50,379 bases of DNA from a virus: the IMG/VR virus record IMGVR_UViG_3300050020_000163, positions 1 through 50,379 of that record; one strand, written 5' to 3'. The notes below the pieces were generated by a model. That model searched no databases, was not told where the DNA came from, and was given only the letters and a program-made list of their open reading frames with translations. Both the position numbers and the translations under genes were made by a program. Of this stretch, positions 23,114-30,616 are shown piece after piece (position 1 is the stretch's first letter; every line of letters starts with the position of its first letter).

Positions 23114-23623
23114 TTATACGCTCGTGCCGATAATCCAGATATTGAATGTCTGAGTGGAGCCCGCGGCGTTTGCCACAAGCAAGTTCATCCCCGTTGACGG
23201 GGTAACTACGTAACCCACATTGGGGTCTATGATCTGAAGCAGACCCCCGGCCTTGACCGCGTGCGAGTTTGCCAGTTCAGGCAGTGGATTGGAGCCGCCG
23301 CCGACCGTGAGATCGTTGGTTCCGTCCGTGGCAAGCGGCGCCGACTGAATGATGATAGCCTTGATATGGAGAGTCGCCTGGGGGCTGCCGGAATCTCCGA
23401 GCGTAGCCTCCACGAGTGAGCTAAGGTTGTAGGTGTGATTCCCCGATATCGCCAGCGTCCGCGTCTCCGAGAAGAAGATATCGGCTTGATTAGCAGCAGT
23501 TCCTTCTGAGATCGGAATGCTGATCGTCTCGTTGATCGGAACGGTCGCAGTCTCGACTCCCGCTCCTTTGGTGAGCGAGCCCGACAGCCTGGTCCACAGG
23601 CTGAGTGCAAGAGAATAGCTCAT
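23114..23623 (-). CDS. Tail-associated beta-rich structural protein
   Basis: A 169-residue protein, Thr-, Ser- and Gly-rich and all-beta in character (ETISIPISEGTAANQADIFF, LLQIIDPNVGYVVTPSTGMN). It lies between the tail terminator and the tail tube. Its strand pattern resembles small virion proteins that decorate or complete the tail. No domain recognised. Confidence 0.65.
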   Translation of the reverse strand: MSYSLALSLWTRLSGSLTKGAGVETATVPINETISIPISEGTAANQADIFFSETRTLAISGNHTYNLSSLVEATLGDSGSPQATLHIKAIIIQSAPLATDGTNDLTVGGGSNPLPELANSHAVKAGGLLQIIDPNVGYVVTPSTGMNLLVANAAGSTQTFNIWIIGTSV

Positions 23624-23632
23624 AAGTGCCTC

Positions 23633-24052
23633 CTAATCGTTCGGTCGGACAAGGACTTTATACATCCCGCCGGCGTGGTAGAAAAGTACTCCGCTGTCGA
23701 ACTCACGGCGCCTATACGGTGACTCCCGGAGGCAGGACATGACCTGCCCGGAAGGCAGGGCAAGGTGTTGCCCTTGCAAGACCGCGTCTATCCTGTCGGC
23801 AAGGGGGTCGATAGCCTCGAATCCACAGTCATAACCAATGGCCTCTACCAGGTAGAGGTCGCGCACTGCCATTCGACAGTATCCGACTCCATAAACGTCG
23901 TTCGGAGCCATAGACATGAACTGAATTAGCGGATAGCCAGGATTGTTGACCGATCCGGCGTTGTAGATTCGTATGCCGACCGCCACGGAGATCGCGGGGT
24001 CTGCCTGGAGCTTCTGAAAGATGAATTGTTCGACGGTTGCCAGTTCTGTCAT
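23633..24052 (-). CDS. Tail completion (terminator) protein
   Basis: A 139-residue protein (MTELATVEQFIFQKLQADPA) with an opening helix, then SVAVGIRIYNAGSVNNPGYP and a beta core, like DUF3168/gpU-type tail terminators that cap the tube and join it to the head. It overlaps the neck protein by 4 nt (ATGA). Confidence 0.7.
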   Translation of the reverse strand: MTELATVEQFIFQKLQADPAISVAVGIRIYNAGSVNNPGYPLIQFMSMAPNDVYGVGYCRMAVRDLYLVEAIGYDCGFEAIDPLADRIDAVLQGQHLALPSGQVMSCLRESPYRRREFDSGVLFYHAGGMYKVLVRPND

Positions 24053-24552
24053 TTCAACTCTGCTTTCAGGAGGTCAAGGCACCATTTTTCAAACTGAGGT
24101 CCGACTTTTGCGGCGGCGGGTGTCATAAACGGTCTGGGTGGGATGCTCACATGGACTCCAGTGGTTCCGAACTCGATAAAAAATCCATAGCACACGCCGC
24201 AAGTGACGATCCCCTCTGGGGTATGCTCGTTATGGGTAATTTGCACCTCGGGAAAAACCTCGATACTCTTTCCTCTGCTGCTAGCCTTCGCTTGGGCTTC
24301 GGAGATACCTTTCGAGTATCCATCTTTGCCCGGAGCAACAAAATAGATTGAAGCGCGTGCCGCTCCAGTTGGACCGCTCTTTCCCCGTGCTTTAGTGTCG
24401 GTGCCGCTGTAGACCTGACGCGTGATCTCCTGTTTAGCTTCCGCTTCCGTTTCTGCGCAAGCCCTCACGATGGCCTTTCTAGCCGATTCTCCGATGCCTT
24501 TTTCCACCTGGACGGTCTTATTGTAGACTTCGAACACTCCGCTATTGCCCAT
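24049..24552 (-). CDS. Neck protein, HK97 gp10-like
   Basis: A 167-residue protein starting MGNSGVFEVYNKTV. The pattern fits the HK97 gp10 family of neck proteins: a long helix (GESARKAIVRACAETEAEAK), then GRARASIYF-like strands, the FIEFGTTGVHVSIPPRPFMT motif and a C-terminal helix. FGT..H..PRPFM is the strongest signature. It joins connector to tail. Confidence 0.85.
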   Translation of the reverse strand: MGNSGVFEVYNKTVQVEKGIGESARKAIVRACAETEAEAKQEITRQVYSGTDTKARGKSGPTGAARASIYFVAPGKDGYSKGISEAQAKASSRGKSIEVFPEVQITHNEHTPEGIVTCGVCYGFFIEFGTTGVHVSIPPRPFMTPAAAKVGPQFEKWCLDLLKAELK

Positions 24553-24560
24553 CGTAACCC

Positions 24561-24923
24561 CTATTCGTGAAGCCGGCAGACGAGCCGCTGGAGCACCGAG
24601 GTGGACGCTTCGAGAATCCCAAGGATCTCGTGAAGCTTGCCCTTGATTCTGAGCCAATCAGCACTGGTGACCTGGGTGGTCTGGCTTACGCACACGCAGT
24701 AGAGCTGCTCGCCGACGACCGCGCCCTGAGTCAGCAGTTCTGCCGGGGTGTCAATGGGGTAGTAGAGGCAGGCCACTCCTGACGTAGTAGTCTCAACCAG
24801 CGTATGGCTGCCGAGATCGTCGGGCACGAATATTCGGTGGATGACATCGCACGAGCCCACCAGGGACTGCTCTGCGTTAGCTCTGAGAAGACTCAGTTGT
24901 TTCGGACTGATCGGCGGCGGCAT
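24561..24923 (-). CDS. Head closure protein
   Basis: A 120-residue protein starting MPPPISPKQLSLLRAN at ATG 24923 with a GAGG site. It has a beta-barrel-like body (GVACLYYPIDTPAELLTQGA, LYCVCVSQTTQVTSADWLRI) similar to SPP1 gp16-type stoppers. It is placed between adaptor genes and the neck protein. Assignment rests on order and fold pattern. Confidence 0.65.
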   Translation of the reverse strand: MPPPISPKQLSLLRANAEQSLVGSCDVIHRIFVPDDLGSHTLVETTTSGVACLYYPIDTPAELLTQGAVVGEQLYCVCVSQTTQVTSADWLRIKGKLHEILGILEASTSVLQRLVCRLHE

Positions 24924-25092
24924 TCTGGGCCTCCTCAAATGTCTTGGTTTCCTCTGCCTGCTGGGCGCTGTCTGCAAGCTCGTATCCGTTGGCTAGGAAT
25001 GACGGGAGATCAGCCTCCGAGCAGGTGAGTGGCACAATAGCGCCGTCTGAGAGTCTTTTGACTTGATAGATGCTTCCTGTTTGTTCTGACAT
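24877..25092 (-). CDS. Small acidic protein in connector region
   Basis: A 71-residue protein with a beta-like head (GSIYQVKRLSDGAIVPLTCS) and a Glu/Ala/Ser-rich tail (EETKTFEEAQNAAADQSETT). It overlaps the head closure gene by 47 nt. Function unknown. Confidence 0.6.
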   Translation of the reverse strand: MSEQTGSIYQVKRLSDGAIVPLTCSEADLPSFLANGYELADSAQQAEETKTFEEAQNAAADQSETTESSQS

Positions 25093-25104
25093 TGTAATAA
25101 CCTT

Positions 25105-25365
25105 TCAGTATCGTTCGTTGGGATATCCGGGACCGTGCCCGTCGTGAATCGGGAACTCTGGACCGCCTCCCGGCTGGACCGGGGTATAGTTGGGGCCTGG
25201 AGAGTCGACGCACATGTCCCCGGCTGTCTGGATTGTGCCCATTCCGTGGATGCTGGCTACGTCGCGAGCCGCGTCCATCATGAGCTGCTTCTCTTCCTGG
25301 TGTCTCTCGACAGCCGCTTGCTGCCTTCCGAGCAGAGTAGATTCCGGGTCGAAGACGATAGGCAT
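25105..25365 (-). CDS. Small connector-region protein
   Basis: An 86-residue protein with a helical N-terminus (GRQQAAVERHQEEKQLMMDA) and a Gly/Pro-rich C-terminus. Its ATG overlaps the previous TAA (TAATG). Function unknown. Confidence 0.6.
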   Translation of the reverse strand: MPIVFDPESTLLGRQQAAVERHQEEKQLMMDAARDVASIHGMGTIQTAGDMCVDSPGPNYTPVQPGGGPEFPIHDGHGPGYPNERY

Positions 25366-25832
25366 TAGTCGCTCCTAAATCCGGGGACTCCAATCAACCC
25401 CGGAGGCTTGTTGAGAGGCCTCGATTGGGACATCGTGCGCCCGAGCCCGATATTCCTGCGCATCGGCTTCTGGAGAGCCGGCACGCGAGTCTTGCCGGTC
25501 CTGGCGTGATCAGCAATCGTCTTCCAAGCGTTGATTCTCTCCGACCATTTGAGCCTGATTCCGCCGCGCTCGTCGTATTCGTCGGGCTGCTGTCCGTATT
25601 GAGCGATCAGCGATTCCGCGAGTTGCGCAAGGGCCTCTAGGTAGCCGCATTGCGCTAGCTTCGTCTGGATGCTGGCGTCCTGGAGCAAAGCGCCTGTTAC
25701 CGATCCGGTAGCCGCTGCCGCGTCTCCCAGGGCGAGCCTGATATGGTCTTTGAGAGTGGGAAGAGTTATGTCGAATGTGGCTGTGATCGAATCGCCATCG
25801 GCAGGGGTTATGTTGACATTAATTGTGCTCAC
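25365..25832 (-). CDS. Head-tail adaptor
   Basis: A 155-residue protein starting at GTG 25832 (GTGA overlap). Its core (LKDHIRLALGDAAAATGSVT, then TKLAQCGYLEALAQLAESLI) has the helical bundle pattern of gp6/gp15-type adaptors (LRxLLGD, then repeated helices). The C-terminus is basic. It sits next to the closure and neck genes. Confidence 0.65.
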   Translation of the reverse strand: MSTINVNITPADGDSITATFDITLPTLKDHIRLALGDAAAATGSVTGALLQDASIQTKLAQCGYLEALAQLAESLIAQYGQQPDEYDERGGIRLKWSERINAWKTIADHARTGKTRVPALQKPMRRNIGLGRTMSQSRPLNKPPGLIGVPGFRSD

Positions 25833-27241
25833 GACAGGGCCTCCGACGTAAAGTCTCCCGACTGAAGTTCATCTCCGCTAACCATGGCCTGCCACCAATA
25901 GTGCGTGGTTGGCTCGACGGGCAGTGAGACGTTGCCACTGATGTCCGTGTAACCTGCCGCAAACGGGGTTCCAGTTCGTCCGGAACCGGTCCAGACCGCT
26001 ACCCAGGCGCCACTAACTGGGGTGTCCGAGACGGTTACATGAAAATCCTGGACGACGTATCCTGGGGGCACATCACCACCGCCCCCACCACCGCCGCCGC
26101 TTCCGCCCGTTAGCGCGTTGGCGTCGACCTGGTTGGTAATCGTAAACCGGAACTTGTCAGTAACCACCTTGATCGCGGCAAGGTCGGTGTTGTCGGGCGC
26201 GGCAGGCAATGCGGCCAGGATCGCTGCCGTGTCAGCAGTCGCCTCAGTCCGCGTCGGCGGGTCGAATGCCTCCAACCTCGCATCTATATCGGATGTAGAC
26301 AGGTTATTGAGGCCCGTGATATCGCTATGCTTCGCAACTGTGGAATCGAGCGCTGTAAGATCGGTTTTCGCTTTGATCGCGGCAAGCTGAGTGCTATTAG
26401 AGTCGATTTCCTGGCGGATAGAAACGGCAGTTGGCACACTCGGCGCATTGGTGAGAGTGGTAACGGTCGGAATCGTAACCCCCGCCTGCGAGTCGGTAGA
26501 GAGGAGCGCCTTGCTGTCAGAGCCCAAAACCCAGTTCTTCAGCTTCACGCCGAACGTGTTTGCGAGAATGCCAGCATCAGCCGTCAACTGGTTCCAAATC
26601 GCCAGTATTCCGGCGGTCGAAAGACTGAATCCCGTCTTGTCTGAAACAGCTATGGACTGCCCCGCTGTGAGGTCTGCTGTCTGGTTGACCTTAGTTCCGT
26701 TCGTGGTAGGCAGTCCGCCACTTGCCCCAGGTGCCGCGTTCGGTAAAGCCGTCTTGAGGTAAAGCCCGATTCCCGCCGTAATCGTCGTGGCATAATTCCA
26801 GATAGCCGCAAGTGCATCAGCAGCAATGGACGCCGCCGTGATGCAGTTGGCTCCTATCGAGACGACAGCCGCGTTGACGTTGGCTGTAACTGACCCCACT
26901 GCCCCGCTCACGCTCGCCACGCACCGATTCTGGATGCTGAAGTCAAATAACTCCTGCCCAACCACACTCACGCTGTCCACCGTGCCCGCACTGATGATCG
27001 CAGCGAAATCGTTGCCGGCTGCATAGAATGCATCCGTGGTGGTAATCGCCACATGGTTCAGCCCCGTTATGCCGCCGTAGTCAACATCAAGAGTAACCCC
27101 TGTCGTGACGGGAGTGGAATTGCCCATCTTGAACACTTTAACCGCGGGAGATCCGCTGAGCGTTATTGGAGCACCGCCCACATCCACGGTGTTGAACCAA
27201 TGGTGGATGGTCTGATTCGCCAGGAGATCACCCTTATACAT
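25829..27241 (-). CDS. Large virion protein with helical repeats and Ig-like end
   Basis: A 470-residue protein. The N-terminal domain (YKGDLLANQTIHHWFNTVDV, GSPAVKVFKMG, AGNDFAAIISAGTVDS) resembles a domain common in phage neck or fibre proteins. The middle has helical T-x-A repeats (TQLAAIKAKTDL, NTDLAAIKVVTD). A poly-Gly linker leads to a C-terminal Ig/Big-like domain (VQDFHVTVSDTPVSGAWVAV). It overlaps the previous stop (TAATG). It may be a surface-exposed fibre or collar protein. Confidence 0.65.
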   Translation of the reverse strand: MYKGDLLANQTIHHWFNTVDVGGAPITLSGSPAVKVFKMGNSTPVTTGVTLDVDYGGITGLNHVAITTTDAFYAAGNDFAAIISAGTVDSVSVVGQELFDFSIQNRCVASVSGAVGSVTANVNAAVVSIGANCITAASIAADALAAIWNYATTITAGIGLYLKTALPNAAPGASGGLPTTNGTKVNQTADLTAGQSIAVSDKTGFSLSTAGILAIWNQLTADAGILANTFGVKLKNWVLGSDSKALLSTDSQAGVTIPTVTTLTNAPSVPTAVSIRQEIDSNSTQLAAIKAKTDLTALDSTVAKHSDITGLNNLSTSDIDARLEAFDPPTRTEATADTAAILAALPAAPDNTDLAAIKVVTDKFRFTITNQVDANALTGGSGGGGGGGGDVPPGYVVQDFHVTVSDTPVSGAWVAVWTGSGRTGTPFAAGYTDISGNVSLPVEPTTHYWWQAMVSGDELQSGDFTSEALS

Positions 27242-28500
27242 TAGTGGACTCTCCCGCCGCCAGCGAACGTGCCGTGGCTGCCCGTGTTACTCACGCCAAA
27301 CAGAACGCCGCGCTTTACCACAGTGGCAAGCGGAGGGTAGTAGTTGCCATAACCACTCGTGCCATAGAGCGCCGTGCTGAGCACGTTGTTTACGCCGGGG
27401 TCATGGAATTGCCCATGCAGCGTATTTCCGCCCCAACCGTAATTAGCGATACTACTCAGCACAGCATTACCAGTGCTATCTGGGAAAGTCGCCGTGCCCG
27501 TGGTGGCTCCCACCAACACCGACGCGCCGCTTGAATCAGTGCTCAGCACGTTTGCCGGGTCTGGCCCGTAATAGGTGCCCGAAACGGTAGTACCGGTATA
27601 ATCCGTGTAGGATGCTGTAGTAAGAACTTTCATTTGAGGAGGCGCAACCAGGGAACCGACCTGAGCCGCACCGGTCGAATCCACACCGTCAGCGTAGCCA
27701 TTGAGCACAACGGAAGGCGCAGGCGTCAATGCCATACGAATCGTGCCGGTGCCGGTGGAGTCGGGGTAGCTGATGTAGGAGGAGGCGGTGGGCTGCCATT
27801 TGAACGACGGTTGTACCGCAGACCCACCCAGGTTAATGATATTGCACGATACCAATCTCAAACAACGGGCTGCTGAACTCTGAGCGATGCCGTAATTATA
27901 ACCGTTCGTGGTGGGACCAAAAATAACCACGTTGGTAAACGTAGATTCCAGGTACGAGCCTCCCATACTAATGCCGTGGGCAAAGGTGTAAGTGCCTGGA
28001 TGTATACTGCCATTTGTGTGGTTGAATGTTGTGTTGTTAGCAACGGTGACTGCGCTCGCCCCAGCTATTGCGCTACCATAAAGATTACCTGTGTAGGCAA
28101 TTATTGTCGAAGCACCGCCAGACAACGACAGGCATGTCGTGGATCCGGCATAAACGTCTGTCGCTATTGTCCTACTCGCACTAGCTGCAAAACCTCCCCC
28201 CGCCGAATCTGTTGTACTCCCAGTTCCATCCGCAAGCGTGCCCGTGCCCGTGCCCGTCATTATAGCATCGCAGGTAATATTCTGGTTAACCGTGATCGTC
28301 TTGCCGTTTGCGTCAAGTTTGTTCCCAGCCTGATTGACAGTAGCCCAGGCGACACCGCCGCCGGTGCTGTCAACCGTCGTCATCCACTGCCCGGCAGTAT
28401 CTATATTGCCTGTGATGTGGGCGTAGTAAATTGTGGCATGTGCCGCGCCCATCGCCAGCGCGAGCACGAGCAAGATTGTGAGTAGGATTATGAGTCTCAT
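27241..28500 (-). CDS. Exported Gly/Thr/Ser-rich beta protein
   Basis: A 419-residue protein with a clear Sec signal peptide, MRLIILLTILLVLALAMGAA then HAT, cleaved after AHA. The mature part is Gly/Ser/Thr/Asn-rich with short beta repeats (NVVIFGPTTNGYNYGIAQ, VSGTYYGPDPANVLSTD), suggestive of a beta-helix. ATG 28500 has GAGGGG upstream. Exported proteins are uncommon among siphophage structural genes. Role unknown: cell-surface change, or adsorption. Confidence 0.75.
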   Translation of the reverse strand: MRLIILLTILLVLALAMGAAHATIYYAHITGNIDTAGQWMTTVDSTGGGVAWATVNQAGNKLDANGKTITVNQNITCDAIMTGTGTGTLADGTGSTTDSAGGGFAASASRTIATDVYAGSTTCLSLSGGASTIIAYTGNLYGSAIAGASAVTVANNTTFNHTNGSIHPGTYTFAHGISMGGSYLESTFTNVVIFGPTTNGYNYGIAQSSAARCLRLVSCNIINLGGSAVQPSFKWQPTASSYISYPDSTGTGTIRMALTPAPSVVLNGYADGVDSTGAAQVGSLVAPPQMKVLTTASYTDYTGTTVSGTYYGPDPANVLSTDSSGASVLVGATTGTATFPDSTGNAVLSSIANYGWGGNTLHGQFHDPGVNNVLSTALYGTSGYGNYYPPLATVVKRGVLFGVSNTGSHGTFAGGGRVH

Positions 28501-28594
28501 CCGAATACCCCTCGACATTGCAGGCAAAACCAAAATAGGGCTGTTAGGCAGGCCGTTGCCGGTAGAATGTATCGCCAAACGAATAGTAGGATTC

Positions 28595-29035
28595 TCATTT
28601 TGCCACGACCTTAAACTGTATCGCCACGCTTTGCCCCTCAGTGAGAACTGCGCCGCCGCCGCCCAGCGAGAGCGTGAGCACACCTGCGCTAGTTGTTCCG
28701 AGCACTGGCACGGTCGATGTCGCGGAGCCGAGAACATACGACAGCGATGATGGTAGCGTCATCGTCAACGCGCTAAACGTCTCCGGCTGGACTATCGTGA
28801 GACTCAGCGGAGTAGCGTTCGCCGTCTGCTGGTTGCCGAGGCTGTCCTGGTAGGTCGCTGATGCGGTCAACACAATCGGTGGCCTGGCTACCAGCGTATT
28901 GGTAATCGTGGCCGTCAATTCCGCGATGGTCCCCGGAGTTATTGCCGAAGGCCCCGTGATCGTTACCGACTGCGCGTAGCTGGCGCACGGCAGCAGGAGC
29001 AGGAGCAGTGATATGCGTAGTATACGGAGTAACAT
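28595..29035 (-). CDS. Exported Ig-like protein
   Basis: A 146-residue protein with a signal peptide (MLLRILRISLLLLLLPCASY, then AQS) and one Ig-like beta domain (ITGPSAITPGTIAELTATIT; LSSSLSYVLGS-like strands). An AAAGGGGAA site precedes ATG 29035. Most of a second frame (28773-29174) overlaps it. It probably acts outside the cytoplasm, with the exported gene downstream. Confidence 0.75.
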   Translation of the reverse strand: MLLRILRISLLLLLLPCASYAQSVTITGPSAITPGTIAELTATITNTLVARPPIVLTASATYQDSLGNQQTANATPLSLTIVQPETFSALTMTLPSSLSYVLGSATSTVPVLGTTSAGVLTLSLGGGGAVLTEGQSVAIQFKVVAK

Positions 29036-29174
29036 AGTGTTGTTCCCCTTTGTAGTATGTGACGTAGCCGACGATTTTCTGCCCGATCAAAACAATGACG
29101 ATCAGCGATAGCCAGCAGAGGACCGCGCAGGAACCCTGCCGCAAGCAGCCAGGTTTATTGCTCATAACGCTCAT
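28773..29174 (-). CDS. Membrane protein overlapping the exported Ig gene
   Basis: ATG 29174 overlaps the TGA of the previous gene (ATGA). The first 45 residues give a credible single-pass membrane protein (CAVLCWLSLIVIVLIGQKIV GYV). From base 29035 on the frame runs within the exported gene in another frame and becomes Gly/Asp/His-rich, typical of a shadow. The real gene may be mostly its first third, or an overlapping pair in the manner of Rz/Rz1. Confidence 0.4.
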   Translation of the reverse strand: MSVMSNKPGCLRQGSCAVLCWLSLIVIVLIGQKIVGYVTYYKGEQHYVTPYTTHITAPAPAAVRQLRAVGNDHGAFGNNSGDHRGIDGHDYQYAGSQATDCVDRISDLPGQPRQPADGERYSAESHDSPAGDV

Positions 29175-29341
29175 AATGTCACCGTAACGCCCTCCGGCCA
29201 CTTGACGTTTGTGACTGTCACGCCCCTTTGCCGAGGATGAACAATCTTTCGAGGTTCTAATTCCCTCGAATTCGAGGGTTTTAGATCGCGCATGAAGCGA
29301 GCTTCGCGCTTGCTCATGGTCTCAATGTGTTTCTCGCTCAT
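29171..29341 (-). CDS. Small basic protein
   Basis: A 56-residue, Arg- and Lys-rich protein (MSEKHIETMSKREARFMRDL). It starts at 29341 inside the TGA of the peptidase gene and ends in the start of the next. Probably nucleic-acid binding by charge; no motif. Confidence 0.6.
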   Translation of the reverse strand: MSEKHIETMSKREARFMRDLKPSNSRELEPRKIVHPRQRGVTVTNVKWPEGVTVTL

Positions 29342-29658
29342 AGCAAACTGCTCCACCACTCGAACGCTTCAGGATTGTCGCGCCAGAACATCACGAGCCC
29401 GTCTCCGGCGATATGTGATGCCTGCTCAATATCGATCTCCCCCTTGGGGCCCATGAAGTGCTCCTGAAGCGCATGAAAGACCTCGTGAACGAATGTGCCC
29501 GCAATTCGGTGCGGCGTTGCGTGTTCGGCAATCTTGATACTGCATGTGTCTCGGTGGCAAGCACCGAACGCGTTTTCCTGATCGCTCCAATTGCGGTCCA
29601 TCCATTCGACTGTGTAATCGAATGAGCCGATCTTCAGTTTTGTCGGTCTCTCGCTCAT
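29338..29658 (-). CDS. Putative HExxH metallopeptidase
   Basis: A 106-residue protein starting MSERPTKLKIGSFDYTVEWM. It has HEVFH in FVHEVFHALQEHF (about residue 60), a zinc-peptidase motif, followed by an acidic helix that may carry a third ligand, and a conserved C-terminus (WRDNPEAFEWW). It resembles small ImmA- or SprT-like peptidases. It follows an HTH gene with an ATGA overlap, an arrangement like repressor plus protease switches. Confidence 0.75.
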   Translation of the reverse strand: MSERPTKLKIGSFDYTVEWMDRNWSDQENAFGACHRDTCSIKIAEHATPHRIAGTFVHEVFHALQEHFMGPKGEIDIEQASHIAGDGLVMFWRDNPEAFEWWSSLL

Positions 29659-29891
29659 AACTTCAGCCCCATCTTCCTGGCCAGCCAGACCATTTTGAAC
29701 CGTTTGACGTTGCTGTGGCCGAGAGACTTTAGGCCAAACACGGCATACATATTGCACAGGTGCGAGTGGACCGTCCGCGCCGATATCCCTAACTGCTCGG
29801 CTATTTCCGCGTTGGACGCGGCTCGATAGACGAGCTTCAAAATGGCGAGTTGTGGTTTGGTGAGCTGCACAGGCTGATTGTTGTCGCTCAT
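29655..29891 (-). CDS. LuxR/GerE-type HTH regulator
   Basis: A 78-residue protein that is little more than a GerE HTH: LTKPQLAILKLVYRAASNAE, then IAEQLGISARTVHSHLCNMY and AVFGLKSL. This matches the LT..E..vL.l...G.sn.eIA..L..S..TV..H pattern. It sits in the accessory block within the late operon and may regulate it or the host. Confidence 0.85.
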   Translation of the reverse strand: MSDNNQPVQLTKPQLAILKLVYRAASNAEIAEQLGISARTVHSHLCNMYAVFGLKSLGHSNVKRFKMVWLARKMGLKL

Positions 29892-29983
29892 AATCCACGC
29901 TTCTCACGCCGCCAACGCTTCCGAACTACACGGTTCACGCTTCTCGCCAGGGCGCGTTTCTTATGCTCGCGAAGTTTGCTCAT
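29888..29983 (-). CDS. Tiny highly basic peptide
   Basis: A 31-residue peptide starting MSKLREHKKRALARS at ATG 29983 with a GGGAGC site, with Arg/Lys at nearly half its positions. Its TGA overlaps the HTH start. It is in phase with a chain of five overlapping ATGAG starts, which supports translation. Function unknown. Confidence 0.55.
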   Translation of the reverse strand: MSKLREHKKRALARSVNRVVRKRWRREKRGL

Positions 29984-30017
29984 AATAAAGCTCCCGTGAA
30001 TAGCGAAATCCATATGC

Positions 30018-30045
30018 AAGCAAATCGCGATTTGCTTAATTAAGC
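30018..30045. promoter_or_regulatory. Overlapping palindromes upstream of the accessory cassette
   Basis: A perfect 20-bp palindrome with half-site AAGCAAATCG (30018-30037) overlaps a 12-bp palindrome GCTTAATTAAGC (30034-30045). It lies 35 bp before the first start of the 29983 cassette, in a 225-nt gap (29984-30208). It could be an operator for the HTH at 29655. Another dyad, TGGTGAC/GTCACCA, is at 30154-30172. Confidence 0.5.
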
Positions 30046-30188
30046 AGCGATGAGATTCTGTTTGTCAGAACCGCAGGCCGGAGCCAACCGGGTAGGGTTC
30101 ATGACTTCCAACCCCCGGCGTGGACGTTGCTACCCTGCCTGGACCATCGCAGTTGGTGACAATTCGTCACCAGCTTAACTCCCGCCCC

Positions 30189-30205
30189 CGCGATTGCCGG
30201 GGTTA
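30189..30205. repeat. 17-bp direct repeat, left of CBM segment
   Basis: CGCGATTGCCGGGGTTA here matches CGCGATTGCCGAGGTTA at 30600-30616 with one mismatch. The two copies bracket the carbohydrate-binding segment at the ends of its frame. Confidence 0.75.
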
Positions 30206-30208
30206 GAG

Positions 30209-30577
30209 TTACTCAGCAGTCAGTGATACATCGTCCAGAAATAGGGAGAAGTCACCCGAGCCGGACAACGGATTATCCTCGATTTGCAGGAAAATATACG
30301 GCCTGTCAACCGGCGGAATGTCCATGGTGAATTGCTGCCAAGAAGTGCTTACGCCAGTGAACTCGCGTTGGCCGTATAAAATACCAGTGCCATCGTTGCC
30401 GGAAGAAATCCACACCAACGCATCACCTAACCGACCCGAACCGCCGGCCACTGTTTTTGCCCAGAAAGTGAGCTTATATCGACGCCCTGGCAAAACATCA
30501 ATCGCTCCCCACTGCACCATAGGTCTATTACCACTACCAAACAGTTGGCAGTTATCCGGTATTCCCGGATAACTCAA
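30209..30577 (-). CDS. Carbohydrate-binding module fragment (CBM4/9-like)
   Basis: 122 residues from a TTG at 30577. The body shows the C-terminal two thirds of a jelly-roll CBM_4_9: VLPGRRYKLTFWAKTVAG, WISSGNDGTG, STSWQQFTMDIPPVDRP, IDNPLSG-type and FLDDVSLT at the end. The first strands are missing. The frame is the same as the GH172-like gene upstream, separated only by two TAA codons in 12 codons. So it is either a detached C-terminal binding domain, expressed by reinitiation, or a recent decay of one long gene. Confidence 0.7.
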   Translation of the reverse strand: MSYPGIPDNCQLFGSGNRPMVQWGAIDVLPGRRYKLTFWAKTVAGGSGRLGDALVWISSGNDGTGILYGQREFTGVSTSWQQFTMDIPPVDRPYIFLQIEDNPLSGSGDFSLFLDDVSLTAE

Positions 30578-30599
30578 CTTGCTTCCACTTGCTTCTTAC

Positions 30600-30616
30600 C
30601 GCGATTGCCGAGGTTA
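30600..30616. repeat. 17-bp direct repeat, right of CBM segment
   Basis: Second copy of the repeat (partner 30189-30205). It includes the stop codon of the GH172-like gene, so its position suggests that the CBM segment was joined or duplicated at this point. Confidence 0.75.
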
